Positions 19,616 through 28,261 of a stretch of 64,000 bases of DNA are shown here, in pieces. The position numbers and the translations under genes were made by a program. The stretch's first letter is position 1. Each line of letters opens with the position of its first letter. Below the pieces are notes generated by a model that saw nothing but the letters and a program-made list of their open reading frames with translations, was not told where the DNA came from and ran no database searches. Where the stretch lies: positions 50,996-114,995 of the forward strand of contig CALBZE010000023.1 in NCBI GenBank assembly GCA_937889645.1, given 5' to 3'. This stretch comes from an uncultured bacterium (GTDB taxonomy: Bacteria > Gemmatimonadota > Gemmatimonadetes > Longimicrobiales > RSA9).

Positions 19616-20554
19616 ATGCGAGTCATCGAAGCGAACGACGTACATCGGGTCCTGGAGTTTCCGGCGCTGATCGAGGCGCTCAGGCGGACGTTCGGGTCGC
19701 CGGCCGGGATGCCGCAGCGGCTGATGTTCCCGCTGGACCCGGACGGCGGTTCGAGGGACGTTTTCGCGCTGCTGCCGTCGTGGAACGGGGACGTGATCGG
19801 TGTGAAGGCGTTCACGTACCTCCCCGGGAACGCGGCGGCGGGGCTCCCTATCCTGCACTCGAAGATCCTGTTGTTCGACCGCAAGACGGGCGAGCCGCGG
19901 GCGCTGGTCGATGGGACGACGGTGACGTTCTGGCGGACGGCGGCGATGGCGGGGCTCGCTGCGGACTACCTGGCGCGGAAGGACGCGCGCCGGCTGCTCG
20001 TGTGCGGGACGGGGAACCTGGCACCGTACATGGTGCTGGCGCACGCGACGGTGTGTCCGATCGAGGAGGTCGCGATCTGGGGCCGCAATCCGGAGAAGGC
20101 GAAGCGGGTGATCGAGCGGGTCGCGGAGCGTCGCCCGGACCTGCGCTGCCGGGTCGCCGGGAACCTCGAGGAGGAGGCCGGCAAGGCGGACGTGATCAGC
20201 TGCGTGACCGCGTCGCACTCGCCGATCATCCGTGGCGATTGGGTCCGGCCGGGCACGCACACGGACTTCTTCGGCAACCACGAGCGCGACGGCCGGGAGT
20301 GCGATACCGAGATGGTGGTGAAGTCCCGGGTCTACGTGGACAGCCGGGTCAACGTGCTGGCCGAGGCGGGCGAGCTGCTGATCCCGATCTCCGAGGGCCG
20401 GTTCTCGGCGGACCAAGTGCTGGGCGAGCTGGCGGACCTGTGCGCCGGCCGGGTCGCGGGCCGCGGCTCGGACGACGAGATCACGCTGTTCAAGTCGGTG
20501 GGCACCGCGCTGGCGGACCTGGCCGCCGCGGAGCTGGTTTCGCGGAGCGTGTAG
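19616..20554 (+). CDS. ornithine cyclodeaminase/mu-crystallin family (probable pyrroline-2-carboxylate reductase)
   Basis: 312-aa NAD(P)-binding protein. Family features are the N-terminal dimer/substrate region (FPALIEALRRTFG, VKAFTYLPGN, LPILHSKILLFDRKTGEPRALVDGTTVTFWRTAAMAGLAADYLAR in consecutive pieces), the Rossmann segment LLVCGTGNLAPYMVLAHA and AIWGRNPEKA, and VISCVTASHSPII. In hydroxyproline gene clusters such proteins usually reduce delta-1-pyrroline-2-carboxylate to L-proline rather than deaminate ornithine. The context favours that here. It is the first gene of the nine-gene operon; the ATG follows GGGAGCGGGAGAG. Confidence 0.8.
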   Translation: MRVIEANDVHRVLEFPALIEALRRTFGSPAGMPQRLMFPLDPDGGSRDVFALLPSWNGDVIGVKAFTYLPGNAAAGLPILHSKILLFDRKTGEPRALVDGTTVTFWRTAAMAGLAADYLARKDARRLLVCGTGNLAPYMVLAHATVCPIEEVAIWGRNPEKAKRVIERVAERRPDLRCRVAGNLEEEAGKADVISCVTASHSPIIRGDWVRPGTHTDFFGNHERDGRECDTEMVVKSRVYVDSRVNVLAEAGELLIPISEGRFSADQVLGELADLCAGRVAGRGSDDEITLFKSVGTALADLAAAELVSRSV

Positions 20555-20643
20555 TCGAGGGCGACGTCGTCGCGAGGGGCACGGCGTGCGGCGGCGGGTG
20601 CGCCGTCGGACCCGGCGCTGTCGAGGGCGACGTCGTCGCGAGG
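20554..20643 (+). repeat. 24-bp exact direct repeat in the intergenic gap
   Basis: GTCGAGGGCGACGTCGTCGC... (24 bp, ending GAGG) is at 20554-20577, overlapping the last base of the upstream stop codon, and again at 20620-20643. Centres are 66 bp apart. It lies between the first two genes of the hydroxyproline operon. Confidence 0.85.
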
Positions 20644-20665
20644 ACCACAACACGGGAGAAAAGGA

Positions 20666-21670
20666 ATGCAGACTCCGAACTGGCGGGGCGTCTTCCCGGC
20701 CCTGCCGACCCAGTTCCACGAGGACCTGTCGGTCGACATCGACCGGACGATGCGCCATTTCGAGGCGCTCCTCGACGCGGGCGTGCACGGGATGGTGCTG
20801 CTGGGGACGATCGGCGAGAACAACTCGCTCACCCCGGAAGAGAAGCGCGCGGTTCTGCGCGCGGGGGTCGAGGTCGCGCGCGGGCGGATCCCCGTGCTGA
20901 CGGGCGTCTCGGAGTTCACGACGGCGGCGGCGTGCCGGTACGCGGCGGACGCGGCGGAGATCGGCGCGGACGGGCTGATGGTGCTCCCGGCGATGGCGTA
21001 TCGGGCGGACCGCCGCGAGGCCGTCGCGCACTTCCGCGCGGTCGCGGCGGCGAGCCCGTTGCCGATCCTGTGCTACAACAACCCGAAGGTCTACGGCGTG
21101 GACCTGACGCCCGACGTCTTCGTCGAGCTGGCGGACGTCGAGACGATCGTCGCGATCAAGGAGGCGTCGGGCGATCCGCGTCGGATCACCGACATCGTGA
21201 ACGCGGTCGGCGATCGCTACATCCTCTTCGCCGGGCTGGACGACGTGATGCTCGAGAGCGTGATGCTCGGCGCCGTCGGCACGGTTCACGGCGTGGTGAA
21301 CGCGTTCCCCGCCGAGACGCTCCACATGTGGGACCTCGCCGGGCGGGGCGAGTGGGACGAGGCGCTCGAGATCTACCGCTGGATGATGCCGCTCCTGCAC
21401 CTGGACGACCATCCGAAGCTCGTCCAGTACATGAAGCTGATGTCGCAGGAATGCGGCTACGGCCACGAGCGCGTACGCCCGCCGCGCCTCACGCTGGTGG
21501 GCGAGGAGCGCGAGCGAGTGCTGGCGATCATTCGCAAGGCGAAGGAGACTCGCCCCGCGATCCCGGCCGGGGCGGGCCTGCCCGGGCCGCGTCGCGTGGA
21601 TCGGCCGAGCGCTCAGCCCGCCGATGTGCCGCCGACCGCAACGTCCGTCCCTCCGCATCTCCAGTCTTAG
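20666..21670 (+). CDS. DHDPS-family 1-pyrroline-4-hydroxy-2-carboxylate deaminase (probable)
   Basis: 334-aa TIM-barrel aldolase-family enzyme. It has the Schiff-base Lys165 in IVAIKEASGD, Tyr137 in CYNNPKVYG and the GTIGENNSL loop near 47. In dihydrodipicolinate synthase that loop would be GTTGE(S/A)ATL. Within an operon holding hydroxyproline epimerase and dehydrogenase, the natural role is conversion of 1-pyrroline-4-hydroxy-2-carboxylate to 2-oxoglutarate semialdehyde plus ammonia, the reaction of HypD/LhpC. About 40 C-terminal residues (from PAIPAGAGLPGPRR) are Pro/Ala-rich and extra to the family. GGGAG lies 7 nt before the ATG. Confidence 0.83.
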   Translation: MQTPNWRGVFPALPTQFHEDLSVDIDRTMRHFEALLDAGVHGMVLLGTIGENNSLTPEEKRAVLRAGVEVARGRIPVLTGVSEFTTAAACRYAADAAEIGADGLMVLPAMAYRADRREAVAHFRAVAAASPLPILCYNNPKVYGVDLTPDVFVELADVETIVAIKEASGDPRRITDIVNAVGDRYILFAGLDDVMLESVMLGAVGTVHGVVNAFPAETLHMWDLAGRGEWDEALEIYRWMMPLLHLDDHPKLVQYMKLMSQECGYGHERVRPPRLTLVGEERERVLAIIRKAKETRPAIPAGAGLPGPRRVDRPSAQPADVPPTATSVPPHLQS

Positions 21671-21681
21671 AGGAGGAAGCC

Positions 21682-23592
21682 ATGATGCGCCGCAACGTTC
21701 TTCGCGGCAGTCCCCTGATCCGGCTCGCGACGGTCGCGGGCGTGGCCATCGTCGTTCCCTCCCCGGCGTTCGGGGTGCAGCAGACTCCGGCGACGGCAGC
21801 GATCGGCGGCGCAGGCGACGTCGTGCCGGCCGACACCTCGTGGGCGGCGGACGCGCCGTCGCTCGAGGCGCTGGTCGAGATCGGCCGCCGGGACAGCGAC
21901 CTGCGGCTCGCGCTGCGGCGGTACGCCGAGGACGCGGCGGCGCTGCGCCGCCGCTACGACATCCCGAACTCGCCCGTGGTGCTGGCGCGCGAGCGGACGT
22001 TCCAGGAGGCGTGGCTGCGTCGCCTGAAGGAGCTGGACTTCGACGCGCTGAACCACGAAGGGCAGATCGACTACGTGCTGCTGCGGCACCGCATCGAGTT
22101 CGAGCTGGCGATGCTCGAGGAGCGGGAGCGGCACATCCAGGAGATGGCGCCGCTCGTCCCGTTTGCGCGGAAGCTTCAGGAGCTGCAGGAGCGTCGGCGC
22201 GAGCGGCAGGACGTGGACGCGCGCGCGGCCGCGCAGACGCTGGCCGACGCGAAGAAGGAGGTCGACCGCCTCACGGCCGAGCTGCGTCGCGGCGGCGCGA
22301 AGGCGTTCCCGAAGATCACGCGCGTCACCGCGTCGCGGACCGACGACTTCCTCGGCGCGCTCGGCCGGATGCTGGATTCCTGGTACAACTTCTACAACGG
22401 CTACGACCCGCTCTTCACCTGGTGGACCGAGAAGCCGTACCAGGGGCTGAAGCGGTCGCTCGATGCGTACCGCGAGGCGATCCGGCACGTCTGGCTGCGC
22501 CCGGAGGAAGAGGGCGGTGCGATGATCGTGATCGGCGAGCCGATCGGCGCCGCGGGCCTCCGCGCGCACCTCGCCCACGAGATGATCCCCTACACGGCCG
22601 AGGAGCTGATCGCGATCGCCGAGGCCGAGTTCGCCTGGTGCGAGGCCGAGCTGCTGAAGGCGTCGCGCGAGATGGGGTACGGCGACGACTGGCGCGCGGC
22701 GATGGAGGCGGTCAAGAACACGGCGGTGCCGCCGGGCGGGAAGCCGGCCGTCGTGCGCGAGCTGGCGGAGCAGTCGGAGGCGTTCATCGACGCGCGCGGC
22801 TCGATCACGATCCCGCCGCTCGCCCGAGAGATCTGGCGCATGGAGATGATGTCGCCCGAGCGGCAGCTCGTGAACCCGTTCTTCACGGGCGGCGAGGTGA
22901 TCAGCGTCTCGTACCCGACGGACGGAATGGAGCACGAGCAGAAGCTCATGAGCATGCGGGGCAACAACCCGCACTTCAACCGCGCGACGGTGCACCACGA
23001 GCTGATCCCCGGGCATCACCTGCAGGGCTTCATGACCCGTCGCTTCAACGACCACCGTTCGATGTTCAACACCCCGTTCTGGGGCGAAGGGTGGGCGTTG
23101 TACTGGGAGCTGGTGCTGTGGGACCAGGGGTTCCCGCGGGGTCCGGAGGACCGCATCGGGATGCTGTTCTGGCGGATGCACCGCGCCGCGCGCATCATCT
23201 TCTCGCTCAACTTCCATCTCGAGCGGATGACGCCGCAGCAGGCGGTCGATTTCCTGGTCGAGCGCGTCGGCCACGAGCGCGCGAACGCGGAGGGCGAGGT
23301 GCGGCGGTCGTTCAACGGGACGTACCCGCCGCTCTATCAGGTCGGCTACATGATCGGCGGGCTGCAGCTCTACGCGCTGCGGAAGGAGCTGGTCGACACC
23401 GGCCGGATGACCGAGCGTGAGTTCCACGACGCGGTCATGCTGGGCGGCCGGATGCCGATCGAGATGGTCCGCGCGCGGCTGACCGGCGAGCGGCTGACGC
23501 CGGACTACGAGACGCGCTGGCGTTTCGCCGGTGACCCGAAGGTGCGGCGCGTCAGCGCGGTTGAGCGGACGGCGACGGGAGCCGGGCAATGA
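21682..23592 (+). CDS. exported DUF885 family metallopeptidase
   Basis: 636-aa protein with a signal peptide (LIRLATVAGVAIVVPSPAFG) and an all-helical DUF885 body. The zinc-binding motif HELIPGHHLQ is at residues 439-448 (His439-Glu440, then His445-His446) and GEGWALYWE follows about 30 residues later, both typical of the family. AGGAGGA precedes the ATG pair. Its stop overlaps the ATG of the GntR gene (ATGA). Placed in the middle of a hydroxyproline operon, it may release hydroxyproline-containing dipeptides or residues from peptides; that is inference, since DUF885 specificity is largely unknown. Confidence 0.8.
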   Translation: MMRRNVLRGSPLIRLATVAGVAIVVPSPAFGVQQTPATAAIGGAGDVVPADTSWAADAPSLEALVEIGRRDSDLRLALRRYAEDAAALRRRYDIPNSPVVLARERTFQEAWLRRLKELDFDALNHEGQIDYVLLRHRIEFELAMLEERERHIQEMAPLVPFARKLQELQERRRERQDVDARAAAQTLADAKKEVDRLTAELRRGGAKAFPKITRVTASRTDDFLGALGRMLDSWYNFYNGYDPLFTWWTEKPYQGLKRSLDAYREAIRHVWLRPEEEGGAMIVIGEPIGAAGLRAHLAHEMIPYTAEELIAIAEAEFAWCEAELLKASREMGYGDDWRAAMEAVKNTAVPPGGKPAVVRELAEQSEAFIDARGSITIPPLAREIWRMEMMSPERQLVNPFFTGGEVISVSYPTDGMEHEQKLMSMRGNNPHFNRATVHHELIPGHHLQGFMTRRFNDHRSMFNTPFWGEGWALYWELVLWDQGFPRGPEDRIGMLFWRMHRAARIIFSLNFHLERMTPQQAVDFLVERVGHERANAEGEVRRSFNGTYPPLYQVGYMIGGLQLYALRKELVDTGRMTEREFHDAVMLGGRMPIEMVRARLTGERLTPDYETRWRFAGDPKVRRVSAVERTATGAGQ

Positions 23593-24293
23593 CGAAGGCC
23601 GGCCACGGTCGTGCGCGGGCGGCGACCCCGCCGTTCCGCCGCCAGACGGTCGTGACGCTCACGCTCGAGGCGCTGCGCGAGCGGATCCTGCGCGGCGACT
23701 ACCCGGAAGGCGCGCCGCTGCGGCAGGACGCGATCGCGGCGGAGTTCGGGGTGAGCCGGATCCCGGTGCGCGAGGCGCTGCGGCAGCTCGAGGCGGAGGG
23801 GCTGGTCACGATCAACCCGCACCACGGCGCGACGGTCTCGTCGCTCTCGATCGACGAGGTCCGGGAGCTGTTCGAGCTGCGCGCGCTGATCGAGGCGGAC
23901 CTGCTGCGGCGGGCGATCCCGCGGATGGCGCCCGCGGACCTGGAGCGCGCGGCCGAGATCCTGGACGAATACGAGGAGGCGTTCCGCAGCGGAGACGTGG
24001 GCGAGTGGGGCGAGCTGAACTGGGAGTTCCATTCGACGCTCCTCGCGCCGGCCGAGCGTCCGCTCACGATGGGCGTGGTGGAGAGTCTGCAGAACCAGAG
24101 CGACCGCTACATCCGGCTGCAGCTCTCGCTGACGAGCGGCCAGACGCGGGCGAACGAGGAGCACCGCGCGATCCTGGACGCCGTGCGCGAGGGCGAAGCG
24201 GACCGGGCCTGCGCGCTGCTGGCGGCGCACATCACGGGCGCGGGGCGCTCGCTCGTGGATTTCCTGCGGAAGCACAGGGGGCTCGAGGCGTGA
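23589..24293 (+). CDS. GntR-family (FadR/FCD type) transcriptional regulator
   Basis: 234 aa. Winged HTH at about 20-80 (LRERILRGDYPEGAPLRQ, AIAAEFGVSRIPVREALRQLEAEGLV), then an FCD effector domain with metal-site residues in NWEFHSTLL, EEHRAILDAV and AAHITGAG. The ATG overlaps the DUF885 stop by 4 bp. As an internal gene of the operon it most likely controls the operon in response to hydroxyproline or a pathway intermediate. The spacer palindrome at 19468-19484 is a candidate site. Confidence 0.88.
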   Translation: MTKAGHGRARAATPPFRRQTVVTLTLEALRERILRGDYPEGAPLRQDAIAAEFGVSRIPVREALRQLEAEGLVTINPHHGATVSSLSIDEVRELFELRALIEADLLRRAIPRMAPADLERAAEILDEYEEAFRSGDVGEWGELNWEFHSTLLAPAERPLTMGVVESLQNQSDRYIRLQLSLTSGQTRANEEHRAILDAVREGEADRACALLAAHITGAGRSLVDFLRKHRGLEA

Positions 24294-24367
24294 TCGCGTG
24301 GGGAACGTGGATGGTGGCTGCCCGGGTGGCGGGCGGCGCCGACGGCGACGGCAACCGGTAGGGGCAC

Positions 24368-25825
24368 ATGACTGTGACCACGACCGCGGCGCCCGTGCGG
24401 GCGTTCATCGCAGGCGAGTTTCGGGAGAGCGGTTCGGACCGCCACATCCCGAGCGTGAATCCATCGGACCGCGCGGATGTCGTGGCGCGGGTCCCCGAGG
24501 GGACGGCGGAAGACGTGGAGCTGGCTGTCGCCGCGGCGGCACACGCGCTGGACGGCTGGCGTCGCCTGCCGGGGCCGGCGCGGGCGGAGCATCTGTACCG
24601 CTGGGCGGGCGCGATCGACGCGCGGCGGGAGGAGCTGGCGCGCGCGGTCGTGCGCGAGGTCGGGAAGCCGATCGGGGAGGCGCGGGGCGAGGTCCAGCGT
24701 TGCGTGGCGATCCTGCGGTACTACGCAGGGGAGGCGGTGCGGGAGGTGGGGGAGGTCATCCCGGCGCAGGGCGCGGGGATGCTGCAGTTCACGCTTCGCG
24801 AGCCGCTGGGCGTGGTGGCGCTGATCACGCCGTGGAACTTCCCGCTCGCGATCCCACTGTGGAAGGCCGCGCCGGCGCTGGCGTTCGGGAACACGGTGGT
24901 GCTCAAGCCGGCGGAGCAGTCGTCGCGCGTGGCGGAGTTGCTCGCTGAGACGGCGGCGCAGGCCGAACTGCCGCCGGGCATCTTCAACGTGGTCCCCGGC
25001 GCGGGCCCGGTCGTGGGCGAGGCGCTGCTCGGGGCGGAGGCGGTGCGGGGGATCAGCTTCACCGGCTCGACCGCGGTCGGCGCGCGTGTCGCCGCGATCG
25101 CCTCGGAGCGAAACGTCCGCTACCAGACCGAGATGGGTGGGAAGAACGTAGCGATCGTGGCCGCGGACGCGGACCTGGCGCACGCCGCGCGCCTCGTCGC
25201 CGCGGGGGCGATGCGCTACGCGGGGCAGAAGTGCACGGCGACGAGCCGGGTGGTGGTGGTGAAGGACGTCGCCGACCGCTTCCTGGACGTGCTGGCGAAG
25301 GAGATCGCGGCGCTCCCGCTAGGGCCGGTCGACGATCCCGCCGCCGCGGTCGGTCCGCTGATCGGCGAGACCGCGCTGGAGCGCGTCCGGGAGGCGGTCG
25401 CCAACGCGGGGGGCGAGGTGGTGCGGGGCGGCGGCGCGCCGACGGATCCGCGCTTCTCGCGGGGCTACTTCATCGAGCCGGCGCTCGTTCGCGATGTCGC
25501 GCCCGACTCGCGCCTCGCCCAGGACGAGATCTTCGGCCCGGTGCTGGCGGCGTTCGTCGTCGAGGACCTGGAGGAAGCCATCGAGCTCGCCAACCGCACG
25601 CGCTACGGGCTGAGCGCGTCGCTGTTCACGAGCAGCATCCGGGCGGCGCTCGATTACATCCGCCGGATCGAGGTCGGGATGGTCCGGGTCAACGGCGACA
25701 CGACGGGCGTGGATCCGCACGCGCCGTTCGGCGGGCTCAAGGCGTCGAGCTCCGGCAGCCGCGAGCAGGGCCCCGCGGCGCGGGAGTTCTACACGGAGAT
25801 CAAGACGATACAGATCCAGGGGTGA
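24368..25825 (+). CDS. aldehyde dehydrogenase, probable 2-oxoglutarate-semialdehyde dehydrogenase
   Basis: 485-aa NAD(P)+-dependent ALDH with all catalytic residues: Asn157 (ITPWNFPLAI), Lys180 (VLKPAE), Glu255 (TEMGGKN) and nucleophile Cys289 in YAGQKCTATSR, a signature shared by 2-oxoglutarate-semialdehyde dehydrogenases. It would oxidise 2-oxoglutarate semialdehyde, the deaminase product, to 2-oxoglutarate. It starts at ATG 24368 after GTAGGGGC, 74 bp from the regulator gene, and is followed 16 bp later by the epimerase. Confidence 0.87.
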   Translation: MTVTTTAAPVRAFIAGEFRESGSDRHIPSVNPSDRADVVARVPEGTAEDVELAVAAAAHALDGWRRLPGPARAEHLYRWAGAIDARREELARAVVREVGKPIGEARGEVQRCVAILRYYAGEAVREVGEVIPAQGAGMLQFTLREPLGVVALITPWNFPLAIPLWKAAPALAFGNTVVLKPAEQSSRVAELLAETAAQAELPPGIFNVVPGAGPVVGEALLGAEAVRGISFTGSTAVGARVAAIASERNVRYQTEMGGKNVAIVAADADLAHAARLVAAGAMRYAGQKCTATSRVVVVKDVADRFLDVLAKEIAALPLGPVDDPAAAVGPLIGETALERVREAVANAGGEVVRGGGAPTDPRFSRGYFIEPALVRDVAPDSRLAQDEIFGPVLAAFVVEDLEEAIELANRTRYGLSASLFTSSIRAALDYIRRIEVGMVRVNGDTTGVDPHAPFGGLKASSSGSREQGPAAREFYTEIKTIQIQG

Positions 25826-25841
25826 TCCCCGAGGCGGGCCG

Positions 25842-26795
25842 GTGCTGGAGTTTCCGGAGACGATCAGGGTCGTCGACTCGCACACGGAGGGCGAGCCGAC
25901 GCGGGTGGTGATCGAGGGGTGGCCGCTCCCCGAGGGCCGGACGATGGCCGAGCGCCGGGCGGAGCTGGCGAAGAAGTACGATCATCTGCGCAACGCCGTG
26001 GTGCGCGAGCCGCGGGGGCACGAGGCGGTCGTCGGCGCGCTGCTCACGCCGCCGGTCGAGCCGGGCTCGGCGGCGGGCGTGATCTTCTTCAACAACGTCG
26101 GTTATCTCGGCATGTGCGGCCACGGGTTGATCGGCGTGGTGCGCACGCTCGAGTACCTGGGCCGCCTCTCGCCCGGGCCGGTCCGGATCGACACGCCGGT
26201 CGGGACGGTCGGCGCGGAGCTGGGGGGAGGCGGCGCGGTCACGATCCGCAACGTGCCCGCCTACGCCCACGCGCTGGACGTGGCCGTCGACGTCCCCGGC
26301 CTCGGCCGGGTCGTGGGCGACGTGGCGTGGGGCGGCAACTGGTTCTTCATCACGCAACTCCCGGGCATCCCTCTGGAGCTGTCGCGGCTGAGCGATTTGC
26401 TCGCCGCGACGCGGGCGATCCTGGGCGCACTCGGCCGCCAGGGCGTGACGGGCGCGGAGGGCGCCGTGATCGACCACGTGGAGCTGACCGGCGCGCCCTC
26501 GAGCCCGGAGGTCGACGCCCGCAACTTCGTCCTCTGCCCCGGCGGCGAGTACGACCGGTCGCCGTGCGGGACGGGCACATCGGCGAAGATGGCCGTGCTG
26601 CACGCCCGCGGCGAGCTGGAGCCGGGGCAGGAGTGGCGCCAGGAGAGCATCACCGGCGGCCGCTTCACCGGGTGGCTGACGCGGGAAGGCGACGCTCTCG
26701 TCCCGTGGATCCGGGGGCGCGCCTTCGTGACCGGCGAGGCCGTGCTGCGCTTCGACCCCGCGGACCCGTTCCGCGGCGGGTTCGGACCGGCGTGA
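25842..26795 (+). CDS. 4-hydroxyproline 2-epimerase (proline racemase family)
   Basis: 317 aa with both acid/base cysteines of a true racemase/epimerase: Cys92 in GYLGMCGHG and Cys242 in DRSPCGTGTSAKMA. The second Cys excludes the trans-3-hydroxyproline dehydratase subgroup, which has Thr there. The enzyme should invert C2 of trans-4-hydroxy-L-proline to give cis-4-hydroxy-D-proline for the dehydrogenase encoded next. It starts with GTG at 25842. The following 83 bp to the next gene contain no separate gene. Confidence 0.9.
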   Translation: MLEFPETIRVVDSHTEGEPTRVVIEGWPLPEGRTMAERRAELAKKYDHLRNAVVREPRGHEAVVGALLTPPVEPGSAAGVIFFNNVGYLGMCGHGLIGVVRTLEYLGRLSPGPVRIDTPVGTVGAELGGGGAVTIRNVPAYAHALDVAVDVPGLGRVVGDVAWGGNWFFITQLPGIPLELSRLSDLLAATRAILGALGRQGVTGAEGAVIDHVELTGAPSSPEVDARNFVLCPGGEYDRSPCGTGTSAKMAVLHARGELEPGQEWRQESITGGRFTGWLTREGDALVPWIRGRAFVTGEAVLRFDPADPFRGGFGPA

Positions 26796-26878
26796 GGGGC
26801 ACATGATCGGCGCGACGGTGGCGGAGGCGGGACGCCGCCCGCGCGGGGCCGGTCCGACGGCGGCGTGAGGGCGATGTG

Positions 26879-27994
26879 ATGGGGCGACCGGATGCGATCG
26901 TCGTCGGCGGCGGGATCATCGGCGCCGCGTGCGCCTACGAGCTTGCCCGCGCCGGCATGCGGGTGCTGGTCCTGGACGCCGCGTGCGTCGGCGGCGGGAC
27001 GACGGCCGCGGGGATGGGCCACGTCGTCGTCATGGACGACTCCGAGGCGCAGTTCGCGCTCTCGGCGTACTCGACGCGGCTCTGGCACGAGCTCGAGCCC
27101 GAGCTGCCGCGGGCGGCGGAGGTCGACCGGTGCGGCACCCTCTGGGTCGCGGAGGATGACGAGCAGCTCGAGGCTCTGCACGCGAAGCACGCCTACTACC
27201 TGGCCCGCGGCGTCGAGGCGGAGGTGGTGGATGGCGCCGATGTCGCGCGGCTGGAGCCGAACCTGCGGGCGCCCCTGGCCGGCGGACTCCGGGTCCCGGG
27301 CGACCGGGTCGTCTACCCGCCGTACGTGGCGCGCTGGCTCGTGGACCGGGCCCGCGACCTGGGCGCGACGGTTCGCGAAGGGTGCGCGGCCGAGCGGCTG
27401 GAGGACCGCGCCGTCGTCGCGGGCGGGGAGCGGCTCGAGGCCGACGTCGTGATCGACGCCGCGGGCGTGGCCGCCGCCCGCCTCATCCCCGACCTGCCCA
27501 TCGTGCCCCGGAAAGGGCACCTGGCCATTACCGACCGCTACCCCGGCTTCTGCCGCCACCAGCTCGTCGAGCTGGGTTACCACAAGAGCGCGCACACCAT
27601 GACGTCGGAGTCGGTGGCGTTCAACGTCCAGCCCCGGGCGACGGGTCAGCTCCTGATCGGCTCGTCGCGGGAGCTGGTGGGGTGGGACGCCTCGCCGAAC
27701 CGATCGATCCTGCAGCGCATGCTCCGGCGGGCGATGGAGTTCATGCCGGGGCTCGCGCGGCTGACGGTGATCCGGACGTGGGTCGGCTTCCGCCCGGCGA
27801 CGCCGGACAAGCTGCCGCTGATCGGCCGGTGGCCGGCGCTGGAGGGCGTCTGGGTCGCGGCGGGGCACGAGGGGCTCGGGATCACGACGTCGCTCGGCAC
27901 GGCGCGCCTCCTGGCCGACCAGATCCTGGGCCGCGAGCCGGCGGTCGACCCGGCGCCTTTCCGGCCCGACCGCGTCTTCGCACCGCACGAGTAG
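26879..27994 (+). CDS. FAD-dependent D-hydroxyproline dehydrogenase, DAO-like subunit
   Basis: 371-aa DAO-family flavoprotein. FAD-binding GxGxxG near the start (AIVVGGGIIGAACAYELARAG, split by one change), VLVLDAACVGGGTTAAGMGH, and a C-terminal flavin loop WVGFRPATPDKLPLIG ... GHEGLGITTSLGTA. Together with the next two genes it matches the three-subunit dye-linked D-hydroxyproline dehydrogenases: oxidase-like beta, small ferredoxin-like gamma and large alpha. GTG at 26876 is an alternative start one codon upstream. The preceding gap contains a near-duplicate of the GGCGTGAGGGGCACATG context. Confidence 0.85.
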   Translation: MGRPDAIVVGGGIIGAACAYELARAGMRVLVLDAACVGGGTTAAGMGHVVVMDDSEAQFALSAYSTRLWHELEPELPRAAEVDRCGTLWVAEDDEQLEALHAKHAYYLARGVEAEVVDGADVARLEPNLRAPLAGGLRVPGDRVVYPPYVARWLVDRARDLGATVREGCAAERLEDRAVVAGGERLEADVVIDAAGVAAARLIPDLPIVPRKGHLAITDRYPGFCRHQLVELGYHKSAHTMTSESVAFNVQPRATGQLLIGSSRELVGWDASPNRSILQRMLRRAMEFMPGLARLTVIRTWVGFRPATPDKLPLIGRWPALEGVWVAAGHEGLGITTSLGTARLLADQILGREPAVDPAPFRPDRVFAPHE

Positions 27995-28003
27995 GAGCAG
28001 AGT

Positions 28004-28261
28004 GTGGATACGACGCACACCGAGGTCGAGATCGAGGTCGATGGCCGGGCGTTCCGTGTGCCCGCGGATGCGACGGTCGCGGCCGTGCTGCTCGACCTTG
28101 GCGTCGGCGCGTTCCGCCGGTCCGTCACGGGCGAGCCGCGGCTGCCGCTGTGCGGGATGGGCACGTGCCAGGAGTGCCGGGTGACGATCGACGGCGTGGC
28201 GCACCGGCGGGCGTGCATGACGCCGGTGCGGGCCGGGATGAAGGTGTCGACCGATGGGTGA
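28004..28261 (+). CDS. (2Fe-2S)-binding subunit of D-hydroxyproline dehydrogenase
   Basis: 85-aa ferredoxin-like protein with four cysteines in the plant-ferredoxin pattern, Cys50-x4-Cys55-x2-Cys58-x12-Cys71 (LCGMGTCQECRVT ... RRACMTPV). It should carry electrons between the two flavin subunits encoded on either side. GTG start after GTAGGAGCAGA; its last 8 bp overlap the start of the next gene, implying coupled translation and fixed stoichiometry. Confidence 0.88.
   Translation: MDTTHTEVEIEVDGRAFRVPADATVAAVLLDLGVGAFRRSVTGEPRLPLCGMGTCQECRVTIDGVAHRRACMTPVRAGMKVSTDG

Noticed and set aside
20666..21670. Lysine-biosynthetic dihydrodipicolinate synthase (dapA)
   Set aside because: Loop GTIGENNSL and operon context fit a hydroxyproline-pathway deaminase better.
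25842..26795. trans-3-hydroxy-L-proline dehydratase as identity of the proline-racemase-family gene
   Set aside because: The second catalytic position is Cys242, not Thr, which indicates an epimerase/racemase.
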